Below are positions 13,465-19,663 of a stretch of 19,663 bases of DNA, piece after piece. This stretch comes from Gammaproteobacteria bacterium. GTDB taxonomy: Bacteria; Pseudomonadota; Gammaproteobacteria; Pseudomonadales; Azotimanducaceae. The DNA lies in assembly GCA_026706425.1 (NCBI GenBank), contig JAPOYW010000073.1:1-19663 (forward strand), written 5' to 3'. Under the pieces are notes generated by a model. The model ran no database searches. It saw only the letters and a program-made list of their open reading frames with translations, and was not told the DNA's origin. Numbering within the stretch: the first letter of the stretch is position 1; each line of letters starts with the position of its first letter. The translations under genes and the position numbers were made by a program.

Positions 13465-14340
13465 ATGAAGCTCTGCACCTTCACCCACGGCCGGCGCACG
13501 CGCATCGGCGTCGTCGTCGGCGAACTCGTTATCGATCTTCCCGCCGTGGCGCCCGGTCTGCCCGACGACATGATCGCCTTTCTCGCCGCTGGCGACGAGG
13601 CCATGGCGGCGGCACGGGAAGCGCAAACCAAACCCGACGTGGCCTTCCCGGTCGCCGATGTGACGTTGGAAGCCCCCGTACCGCGGCCCGGGAAGATTCT
13701 CGCCATCGGACTCAACTACGCGGATCACATCGCCGAGACGGGTGCCGAGCCGCCCAAGGTCCAGATGTGGTTCAACAAGCAGCACAACGCCGCGAACCGC
13801 CCCTACGGGTCCATCAACAAACCGGCGGTTTCGGACATGCTCGACTACGAGGGCGAGTTGGCGTTCGTCGTCGGCAAGCGTGCGAAACACGTACCCAAGG
13901 CGCGTACCCACGAAGTCATCGCGGGCTACTGCTGCGGCAACGACGTGAGCGTGCGCGACTGGCAGGCGGCGGCCCGGACCATGCAGATCGGCAAGTCGTT
14001 CGACACCCACGCGCCGTTCGGCCCGTGGATCGTGACGCCGGACGAGGTCGGCGATCCGCACAATCTTGGCATCCGCACGGTCGTCAACGACGAAGTCCGG
14101 CAGGACTCGAACACCGAGCACCTGATCTTCGACTGCTTCGACCACGTCGAACACCTGACCAAGTCGTTCACCCTGGACCCGGGCGACGTCATATTCACCG
14201 GCACCTCCTCGGGTGTCGCGGCTGCGATGAATCCGCCGCAATGGCTGAAGGTCGGCGACGAGGTCCGCATCGAGATCGAGAACATCGGGTTCATCGAGCA
14301 CACTGTCGTCGAGGAGGACGCCTCGACCGTAATCGGCTAG
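13465..14340 (+). CDS. Fumarylacetoacetate hydrolase (FAH) family protein
   Basis: This 291-aa product has an N-terminal cap (1-70) and a catalytic FAH fold. GLNYADHIAETG (82-93) begins the core. The metal-binding acids are E129 and E131 in LDYEGELAFVVG and D160 in CGNDVSVRDWQ. Late landmarks are FTLDPGDVIFTGTSSGV and LKVGDEVRIEIENIG. Family members hydrolyse C-C bonds in beta-diketo acids, decarboxylate oxaloacetate-type acids or hydrate/isomerise aromatic meta-cleavage products; the exact reaction cannot be read from the sequence. An AAGGAA ribosome site lies five bases before ATG 13465. A longer in-frame extension (from 13048) is only a shadow of the preceding hydrolase. It is the last gene of the ClpP-like operon and converges with the aldo/keto reductase. 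Confidence 0.94.
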   Translation: MKLCTFTHGRRTRIGVVVGELVIDLPAVAPGLPDDMIAFLAAGDEAMAAAREAQTKPDVAFPVADVTLEAPVPRPGKILAIGLNYADHIAETGAEPPKVQMWFNKQHNAANRPYGSINKPAVSDMLDYEGELAFVVGKRAKHVPKARTHEVIAGYCCGNDVSVRDWQAAARTMQIGKSFDTHAPFGPWIVTPDEVGDPHNLGIRTVVNDEVRQDSNTEHLIFDCFDHVEHLTKSFTLDPGDVIFTGTSSGVAAAMNPPQWLKVGDEVRIEIENIGFIEHTVVEEDASTVIG

Positions 14341-14366
14341 TAGTCGTCCCCGGCGCTCTACGGGCG

Positions 14367-15398
14367 TCAGGACGTGCCGGTGGACAGCAGGTTCTCCACC
14401 GGCTCGTAGAGTTCCTCCAAGTAGTCGACGATTTCGGTGTCCAGCGTCAGTTCGCACGCCTCGACCAGTTGATCCAACTGTTCGATCCGGGACACGCCGA
14501 CCACCGGCGCCTGGACCTCGGGCTTGCCGGCAAGCCAGGCCAGCGAGATCTGGGCCGGTGTCTTGCCCAGTCTGCCCGCCACTTCCACCACCCGATCGGC
14601 AATATCGAACGTGGCGGCACCTCGGTACAGCCCCTCGGTCCGGACCCGATCCCGGCCTTTCGAGCGATCCGTCGAACCCGAGCCGAAACCGCCCTTGTAG
14701 GAGCCTGCAAGGATGCCCCGCGCCAGCGGCGACCACGGCGTCAAACCCACGCCCGTGTGTGCGCAGTACGGATTCATCTCGCGTTCCTCCTCGCGGTACA
14801 CGAGGTTGTAGTGGTTCTGCATCGAAACGAATTTCGTCCAGCCGTTCGCCTCGGCCGTCATCTGCAGTTCGGCGAATTGCCACGCAAACATCGACGATGC
14901 GCCGAGGTAGAGCACCTTGCCGGCTTTCACCACGTCGTGGAGCGCCTCGAGGGATTCCTCGATGGGAGCTTGGACCTGACCGGGAATGCCGTGAGGATGC
15001 CGATGGATCACCAACTGATCGACGTAGTCGTGGCCCAAGCGTTTCAGGCTCGCGTCCACGCCTTCCAGGATGTGTTTGCGGGACAGGCCACCCTGGTTTG
15101 CGCCGCGCCCCATGGGCATCGAAACCTTGGTGGCCAGCACATACTCGTCCCGGGATGCCAGTTCGTTGAGCAACGCGCCCACCACCCGCTCGCAGGCGCC
15201 GATGCCATACACGTCGGCGCAATCGAAATAGAAAAGACCATGATCCAGCGCCGCGCGGAAGATCGGTCGCGCCTCGTCGGTGCCCAGCGTCCAGTCCCCC
15301 TGGTGGCCTCGGCCGGGTTCACCGAAGTTCATGGTGCCGAGGCAGAGCTCCGACACGCGCAGACCGCTGTTTCGTCCGAGTTGAACGGGTTTCAGCAT
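14367..15398 (-). CDS. Aldo/keto reductase
   Basis: This 343-aa TIM-barrel oxidoreductase uses NADPH by family analogy. The catalytic tetrad is D59 and Y64 (FYFDCADVYGIG), K91 (VLATKVSMPMG) and H132 (QLVIHRHPHG). The family start is LGRNSGLRVSELCLGTMNFG. The cofactor end shows SLAWLAGKPEVQAPVVGVS. The length and the GLTPWSPLARGILAG segment fit the large YakC/Tas-like AKR group. The ATG at 15398 has a CCAGGAG ribosome site about ten bases upstream. It lies 184 bases after the GST-fold gene on the same strand, and may share its transcript. Substrate unknown; carbonyl detoxification is plausible. Confidence 0.94.
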   Translation of the reverse strand: MLKPVQLGRNSGLRVSELCLGTMNFGEPGRGHQGDWTLGTDEARPIFRAALDHGLFYFDCADVYGIGACERVVGALLNELASRDEYVLATKVSMPMGRGANQGGLSRKHILEGVDASLKRLGHDYVDQLVIHRHPHGIPGQVQAPIEESLEALHDVVKAGKVLYLGASSMFAWQFAELQMTAEANGWTKFVSMQNHYNLVYREEEREMNPYCAHTGVGLTPWSPLARGILAGSYKGGFGSGSTDRSKGRDRVRTEGLYRGAATFDIADRVVEVAGRLGKTPAQISLAWLAGKPEVQAPVVGVSRIEQLDQLVEACELTLDTEIVDYLEELYEPVENLLSTGTS

Positions 15399-15582
15399 GG
15401 CGGGATGTTCTCCTGGGGCAAACCGCCACTATCCGACAACGGGGAGGCAGCGTCAAAAAGGATTCGGACCGGGTTCGATGTTCCCTCCCGTCACCGCTTG
15501 GGTGTTTTCCGCGAGGTCGCGGCGTCCTTGTGGCGCCTCTACCAACGGGTGCCGGAACTCAAACTGGCCAACCGGCCGATCG

Positions 15583-16605
15583 TCAAAACAAGGTTTCGCA
15601 GCCTGTGCCGCCTAGCATGCCGTCCACGAAGGCGCGATCTGTCCCGTCGAGCCGGGCGTACTCCTGTCGGACCCATTGCAGGCACTTCGCCTGGTAGGGG
15701 AACGGACGCTGAACCCAAGGCTCGCCCCCGACTACCGCTTCGACGCGATCCGCACCGGAGTCGATGGCCCGCGCATTGGCCAACATCACCGGAACGTAGG
15801 TTCGCCCCACTTCGACCAAGAGAGCTCTCAACGTCTCCGGCACCTCGTCGCGGCCAACCCAATCCACCTCGGCGGGCTCCAGTCCCGAGAGGTCCTCGAC
15901 CGTCTGTACCCAGGCCAGGACCCGTGGCGCCGTGCGCGCCGTGAGTTCTCTCGGCGTCGGGTCGAAAGTCGCGAGCTGAGTCAATTGCCCGAAAAGGCCG
16001 AAGTCGGCGGCGGATGGACGCCCACCGAACAGAAAGGGTCCATTGCCGATGTGATCGTCGAGTAGACCCAGGAGACGACGGTAGCTCTCCTCGATGACGC
16101 TCCCGGTCACGTCGTTGCTGCCGACCACGTAGAGCCGCCCGATCTGCCGTTCCCTGACGGCCTCGGCACGGGGCGCGATCTCGCTGGCGCCCACCGTCAG
16201 ATCGCGCCAGCGGGGCAGGATCTCGCCTGCCAGCGCGATGTCCGCCTCGTACCGCCAGCGGTAGTGGAACATCGCCTTGGTGAGCCATTCGTCGGCGTAG
16301 TCCTCGACCAGGTAGTCGACGAATGCCAGGGCCGGGTCGTCGGGAATCACCGAGCGACCCAGGTATTCGTTCTCCAGGCGTCGGATTATCGGTGTCGAAT
16401 CCACCACGGCCTCGACGCCGTCGTCGGAGTCGAAGTAGAACGTGGGCAGCAGGTCCACCTTCGGCCTCGGCAAGCCTTCGTGTCCCGCCCAAAGCCCAAC
16501 CAGGAACCGGTACGGGATGCGCCGGAAACGCAATACGGCGAGCATCTTGCGGGTATAGGGGGAACCGGGGGCGCCACGCAGCGCGATGGGGTCTGTTGTC
16601 GGCAT
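15583..16605 (-). CDS. Glutathione S-transferase-fold protein, extended
   Basis: This 340-aa product has an N-terminal thioredoxin-like GST domain (about 6-90) with GAPGSPYTRKMLAVLRFRRI and a cis-Pro region (LLPTFYF), then PIIRRLENEYLG. An all-helical C-terminal domain contains GPFLFGGRPSAADFGLFGQL. S15/P16 of the SPYTRK motif could serve as the glutathione-activating residue. At 340 residues it is over 100 longer than an ordinary GST, the extra length being central (about 95-185) and C-terminal (about 265-340). Function could be conjugation, or non-catalytic. The ATG at 16605 has only a weak ribosome site, but the N-terminal fold begins directly after it. Divergent from the hydroxyacid dehydrogenase across a 134-base gap. 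Confidence 0.88.
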   Translation of the reverse strand: MPTTDPIALRGAPGSPYTRKMLAVLRFRRIPYRFLVGLWAGHEGLPRPKVDLLPTFYFDSDDGVEAVVDSTPIIRRLENEYLGRSVIPDDPALAFVDYLVEDYADEWLTKAMFHYRWRYEADIALAGEILPRWRDLTVGASEIAPRAEAVRERQIGRLYVVGSNDVTGSVIEESYRRLLGLLDDHIGNGPFLFGGRPSAADFGLFGQLTQLATFDPTPRELTARTAPRVLAWVQTVEDLSGLEPAEVDWVGRDEVPETLRALLVEVGRTYVPVMLANARAIDSGADRVEAVVGGEPWVQRPFPYQAKCLQWVRQEYARLDGTDRAFVDGMLGGTGCETLF

Positions 16606-16739
16606 GGGTCGCGGGAGTCAATGCGTACCTCGACAGCATCGTTCAAATCGATGTGCGTCGGCAACGGGTTCGATTCCAGTACACTCCGCGAGTTTTCGCG
16701 CGCGACGAGCCGTACGCGCCCGCAACGACGGGGAGAAGC

Positions 16740-17741
16740 ATGAGCATCCGGATTCTGTGGCCGCGCACGGGCCGCGACAACTCGGTGGAGCAGGAAGCGG
16801 TCGGCGATGGAATCACTACCGAGTTCTGCCACGGCTACGACCAGGTCACCGAGGAGCAATGGCGCAACTGCGACGGCATCGTCGGCGGCGCGGTGCCCGA
16901 CCGTTTTCTCCCCTTGCTCGACAAGTGCCGCATCGTCGTGAAGATGGCGGTGGGGTTCGACGACGTGAACGTCGAGGCGTTCGGCAAACAGGGCATACCG
17001 GTCTGCAACGTGCCGGACTACGGCACCCGCGAGGTCGCGGACCACGCCATCGCCCTGATGATGACGCTGACCAAGAGCATTGCGTTCCACGACGAGTGTC
17101 TCCGCGACGAGCCCATCAAGAACTGGCGCCCCGCGCTGAACCCGTTCGGCAGGCGCCTGGCCGACTGTACCTTCGGCGTCGTGGGTCTCGGGAGGATCGG
17201 CACTACCGCGATGCGCCGAGCCCGGGCGTTCGACATGGACTGCGTGTTCCACGACCCCTACCAGCCAAGCGGACTGGAGCTCGCCCTCGGAGTGCGCCGG
17301 GTCGATACGCTGCACGAATTGATGGCACAGAGCGACGTCGTCAGCGTCCACACGCCGTTGAACGAGGAGACCCACAATCTCATCGACGCCGATGCGCTCG
17401 CCGCCGCGAAGAAGGGAACGATCATCATCAACACCGCCCGCGGACCGTTGATCGACCTCGATGCGCTTCATGACGCCATGAAGGACGGCACCGTGCTGGC
17501 CGCCGGTCTGGACGTACTGCCCGACGAGCCCGCCAATCTGAACGCCCCGTTGATCGCGGCCTGGCACCGCAACGAGGACTGGATCAAGCACCGTCTGGTC
17601 GTGACGCCGCATTCCGCTTTCTTTACACCGGAGAGCGTGCGCGACATCCGCGCCTTCGCCGCCCGCACGGCGGCGCGCTATCTGCGCGGCGGGCGCTTGG
17701 TCAACTGTGTGAACGAGGAATACCTGAGCTTCAGGCGCTAG
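16740..17741 (+). CDS. D-isomer-specific 2-hydroxyacid dehydrogenase (CtBP-like)
   Basis: This 333-aa product should reduce a 2-keto acid or oxidise a D-2-hydroxyacid with NAD(P). The Rossmann motif is GVVGLGRIG (146-154), with an acidic D172 after strand 2 (VFHDPYQP) favouring NAD. The catalytic set is R234 (NTARGPLIDLDAL), E263 (LDVLPDEPAN) and H291 (VTPHSAFFTPE). DYGTREVADHAIALM (93-107) is typical of the CtBP-like group. The ATG at 16740 follows GGGGAGA by four bases; the upstream extension of the frame to 16323 lies over the GST gene and is a shadow. A TACACT at 16680-16685 could be its -10, but no good -35 is seen. It converges with the DUF72 gene, stops 12 bases apart. Substrate unknown. 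Confidence 0.94.
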   Translation: MSIRILWPRTGRDNSVEQEAVGDGITTEFCHGYDQVTEEQWRNCDGIVGGAVPDRFLPLLDKCRIVVKMAVGFDDVNVEAFGKQGIPVCNVPDYGTREVADHAIALMMTLTKSIAFHDECLRDEPIKNWRPALNPFGRRLADCTFGVVGLGRIGTTAMRRARAFDMDCVFHDPYQPSGLELALGVRRVDTLHELMAQSDVVSVHTPLNEETHNLIDADALAAAKKGTIIINTARGPLIDLDALHDAMKDGTVLAAGLDVLPDEPANLNAPLIAAWHRNEDWIKHRLVVTPHSAFFTPESVRDIRAFAARTAARYLRGGRLVNCVNEEYLSFRR

Positions 17742-17753
17742 AACGGGTCGCCC

Positions 17754-18461
17754 CTACCGGTCTCGACCGGCGAGGTCCAGGAATCTGCCGGCCAGTTTGG
17801 GTCCCGCACCTTCGTCCTCGTGCTTGAAGAAGGCGAACCCGCGCGAAGCCCCGGAGGCAGCCGCACGGTCGACCCAGCCGCCAAGCGCCGCGTCGTCGTA
17901 GCCCGGCTTGCGCAGTCGCAGATAGACCCAATCCGCTGTGGCGACGAACCCGGGCATGGGCAGTTCGCCGTCTTCCGATAGGCAGATCGCCGCGCCATGC
18001 CCCTTGAGAGTCTCGGCCGTCTCGTCGTCGAACCAGGAGTCGTGGCGGAACTCCATGGCGACCGGAAACGCCTTGGGCCAGATCGACAGGAAAGCGTCAA
18101 GCCGCTCGTCGTCCTTCCGCACGTACGGCGGCAACTGAAACAGCACGCATCCGAGTTTGTGCCCCAACGTCTCGAGTCCCGCCGCCAGATAGTCCACCGC
18201 TTCCTCGCAGTCCCGCAACCTCGCCTGGTGGGTGATCCGTCGCGACGCCTTGATCGAGAAGCGAAAATCGTCCGGCACCGAGTCTCGCCAGGTGGCCAGC
18301 ACGCTCCGTCTCGGCATCCGATAGAACGTGTTGTTGATCTCCACCGCCGGCAGCTTGGACGCGTAGAAGGCCAGCATGTCGCCTGCCGCGATGTCCTCCG
18401 GGTAGAACGCACCCTTCCACTCCTTGTAGCTGTAACCGCTTGTTCCTGCGAGCCACTGCAT
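17754..18461 (-). CDS. DUF72 (YecE-like) protein
   Basis: This 235-aa TIM-barrel-like protein is recognised from LAGTSGYSYKEWKGAFYPED, the VEINNTFYRMP segment, FRFSIKASRRITH, CVLFQLPPYVRKD, AMEFRHDSWF and the C-terminal GFAFFKHEDEGAGP. The biochemical role of DUF72 is not established. The ATG at 18461 gives the family-typical start (MQWLAGTSGYSY); a GTG at 18473 would add four residues. It starts 18 bases after the metallo-hydrolase stop on the same strand, so the two are likely co-transcribed. Confidence 0.92.
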   Translation of the reverse strand: MQWLAGTSGYSYKEWKGAFYPEDIAAGDMLAFYASKLPAVEINNTFYRMPRRSVLATWRDSVPDDFRFSIKASRRITHQARLRDCEEAVDYLAAGLETLGHKLGCVLFQLPPYVRKDDERLDAFLSIWPKAFPVAMEFRHDSWFDDETAETLKGHGAAICLSEDGELPMPGFVATADWVYLRLRKPGYDDAALGGWVDRAAASGASRGFAFFKHEDEGAGPKLAGRFLDLAGRDR

Positions 18462-18479
18462 GCGCAATCCCACGTCGTG

Positions 18480-19451
18480 CTAGGACGCCTGACCCCGTGC
18501 CTTGCGAATCCTCGCCATGGCCTCGAACGCCCCCAACGGGTTCGCCGGGTCCGGGGAGGCACCGAACTCCCGGTAGAGCGTCGCCACGTTGACCGCGATG
18601 CGTTCCGAATCGCCCCAGGAGTCGTAGTCCGCAAGCGAAATGTCCATGGCCGTGTCGTAGGCGGACAAACCCGCATCGTAGCGGGCCTTCGCCTCGGTGC
18701 GGATGTACACCAGGTAGTCCCGCACGGCCTGCACCCCATGCTTGTCGGTGATCGGCCCGTGACCGGGAACAATCGCGGCGACCGGCAGGCCGAGGATGTA
18801 GTCGCAGGCGGCGATCCAGTTCCCGACCGGCCCCACCCAGAGGATCGGGTGCCCTTCGATGAACAGGATGTCGCCGGTGTAGATCAGCTCGTCTCCGGGC
18901 ACGTAGGCAAGGATGTCTCCCTGCGTGTGGCAGGGTCCAACCTCCTTCAGAACGACGGTCTTGTCTCCCACGCCAAATTCGTGCTCGCCGTCGAAAGTCG
19001 TGGTGGGCAACGTCGGAGTGATGCCTTCGAAGTCGAAGTCGCCGAAGCAGTGCATGAGGAACTCGCCCGTCTCGCCCATGTTCGGCGCCTGGCGCATGAC
19101 GACCGCCAGCCGATCCGGGGGCTCGGCGGCGAGTTCCCGGGCCGTGGCGCTCGAGGCGATGATCTCCGCCTCCGACACCAGTTCGTTGCCGTTGCAGTGA
19201 TCGGCGTTGGCATGGGTGTTGACGAGCTTGTCGAACGCCTGCGTGGCTTTCGGCTCGGCCGCCCGCATGCCGTCGAGCATCTCCCGGGTGAGCTTCAGGT
19301 CGAACAAGGTGTCGACCAACAGACTCTCGCCGCCGTCCACGACCAATCCCGCATTGCTCCAGCCCCAGCCGCCGTCCGGTTGGACCCACGCGTAGCAGTG
19401 GTCGCCAACATCGTGCAGACCCCGGGTGAAGGGCTTGATTCCGAGTCCCAT
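18480..19451 (-). CDS. Metallo-beta-lactamase-fold hydrolase, variant metal motif
   Basis: This 323-aa MBL-fold protein has the HxHxDH motif as H80-A-N82-A-D84-H85 (NTHANADHCNGNELV), so the second histidine is asparagine. Other ligands are present: H175 (GPCHTQGDILAY), D194 (IYTGDILFIEGHP) and H231 (VPGHGPITD). This THxNxDHCxGN variant is, to my recollection, a recurrent subgroup, so the protein is probably active with altered metal loading. No signal peptide is evident, suggesting a cytosolic thioester, lactone or similar hydrolase. The ATG at 19451 has a modest CAGGG site upstream. It is the first gene of a two-gene unit with the DUF72 protein. A TAGACT on the minus strand (19496-19501) is a possible -10. 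Confidence 0.92.
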   Translation of the reverse strand: MGLGIKPFTRGLHDVGDHCYAWVQPDGGWGWSNAGLVVDGGESLLVDTLFDLKLTREMLDGMRAAEPKATQAFDKLVNTHANADHCNGNELVSEAEIIASSATARELAAEPPDRLAVVMRQAPNMGETGEFLMHCFGDFDFEGITPTLPTTTFDGEHEFGVGDKTVVLKEVGPCHTQGDILAYVPGDELIYTGDILFIEGHPILWVGPVGNWIAACDYILGLPVAAIVPGHGPITDKHGVQAVRDYLVYIRTEAKARYDAGLSAYDTAMDISLADYDSWGDSERIAVNVATLYREFGASPDPANPLGAFEAMARIRKARGQAS

Positions 19452-19535
19452 TCCGCGCCCTGCAATCAGTCCGTCGTTCGAAAACGTCGCCTGCTAGTCT
19501 ACCTTGGAGAAACTCATGAAATCGCTTGAACCTTG

Positions 19536-19566
19536 ATCCCCTGTTAACGGTGCGGCAGTAGGGGAT
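19536..19566. repeat. 7-bp inverted repeat upstream of the metallo-hydrolase
   Basis: ATCCCCT (19536-19542) and AGGGGAT (19560-19566) flank a 17-base spacer about 90-115 bases ahead of the hydrolase start. It could be an operator half-site pair. The right-hand remainder (to 19663) shows no gene I can support. Confidence 0.3.
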
Positions 19567-19663
19567 TTGTCAGGTTGAAGGGTCTTTTGTTACGGAAGAG
19601 ACGGTCCCGGGGCTGCGCCGCCGCTGCCGGGGCGGCAGAAACGGTCGTGGACAGGTCTTCGGC

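Noticed and set aside
13405..15222. A 605-codon minus-strand frame and a 725-codon plus-strand frame (13767-15944)
   Set aside because: They cover the FAH, aldo/keto reductase and GST genes in shadow frames and lack motifs. The overlapped genes have complete catalytic signatures.
15509..15522. Palindrome CCGCGA-GG-TCGCGG as a terminator between the GST and aldo/keto reductase genes
   Set aside because: On the transcribed (minus) strand it is followed by A residues, not T residues, and the stem is only 6 bp.
16664..16681. tRNA T-arm-like GGTTCGATTCC sequence
   Set aside because: The flanking bases do not form a T stem, and there is no acceptor, D or anticodon arm.
17997..19529. A 510-codon plus-strand frame
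   Set aside because: It is antisense to the DUF72 and metallo-hydrolase genes, with low-complexity composition and no motif.

Overview
The window is a GC-rich, densely coded bacterial chromosome segment. OmpR/EnvZ-type and FixL/FixJ-type two-component pairs, a ClpP-like subunit and many CoA-linked enzymes suggest a heterotrophic proteobacterium, most likely gammaproteobacterial. That placement is inferred from gene style, since no rRNA or marker gene is present. I see no tRNA, rRNA, CRISPR array, prophage or complete insertion sequence. The only mobile-element trace is the tail of an ISKra4-type transposase.

Layout. Positions 1-2357 (minus) hold a small secreted Cys-containing protein followed by a large exported S9-like alpha/beta-hydrolase that runs off the left edge and lacks the nucleophile serine. 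Positions 2394-2702 are the transposase remnant. Positions 2859-4049 (plus) encode a thiolase closed by a strong intrinsic terminator. Positions 4267-6838 (plus) form a three-gene unit: secreted protein, OmpR-like regulator, EnvZ-like kinase, followed by another terminator-like hairpin. Positions 7133-7909 (plus) encode an enoyl-CoA hydratase. Positions 7992-9765 (minus) encode a FixL-like PAS kinase and a FixJ-like regulator whose receiver lacks the conserved lysine. Positions 10099-11042 (plus) encode a split MaoC-type dehydratase pair; the first subunit carries a 13-residue polyglycine tract. Positions 11051-11974 (minus) encode an HSL-family esterase.

Positions 11975-12188 are a hairpin-rich divergent intergenic region. 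Positions 12189-14340 (plus) form an operon of a ClpP-like protease, a TEX30/KANL3-like hydrolase and a fumarylacetoacetase-family enzyme. Positions 14367-15398 and 15583-16605 (minus) encode an aldo/keto reductase and a GST-fold protein. Positions 16740-17741 (plus) encode a D-2-hydroxyacid dehydrogenase. Positions 17754-19451 (minus) encode a DUF72 protein and a metallo-beta-lactamase-fold hydrolase.

The genes work mainly in acyl-CoA and small-acid metabolism (thiolase, crotonase, MaoC pair, FAH, hydroxyacid dehydrogenase), with an envelope-stress/osmosensing-type and a redox/oxygen-type signalling system between them. No single new multi-gene defence or mobile system is evident. The most notable points are degenerate versions of known machines: the Ser-less S9 protein, the Lys-less FixJ-like receiver, the altered ClpP nucleophile elbow and the polyGly dehydratase subunit.
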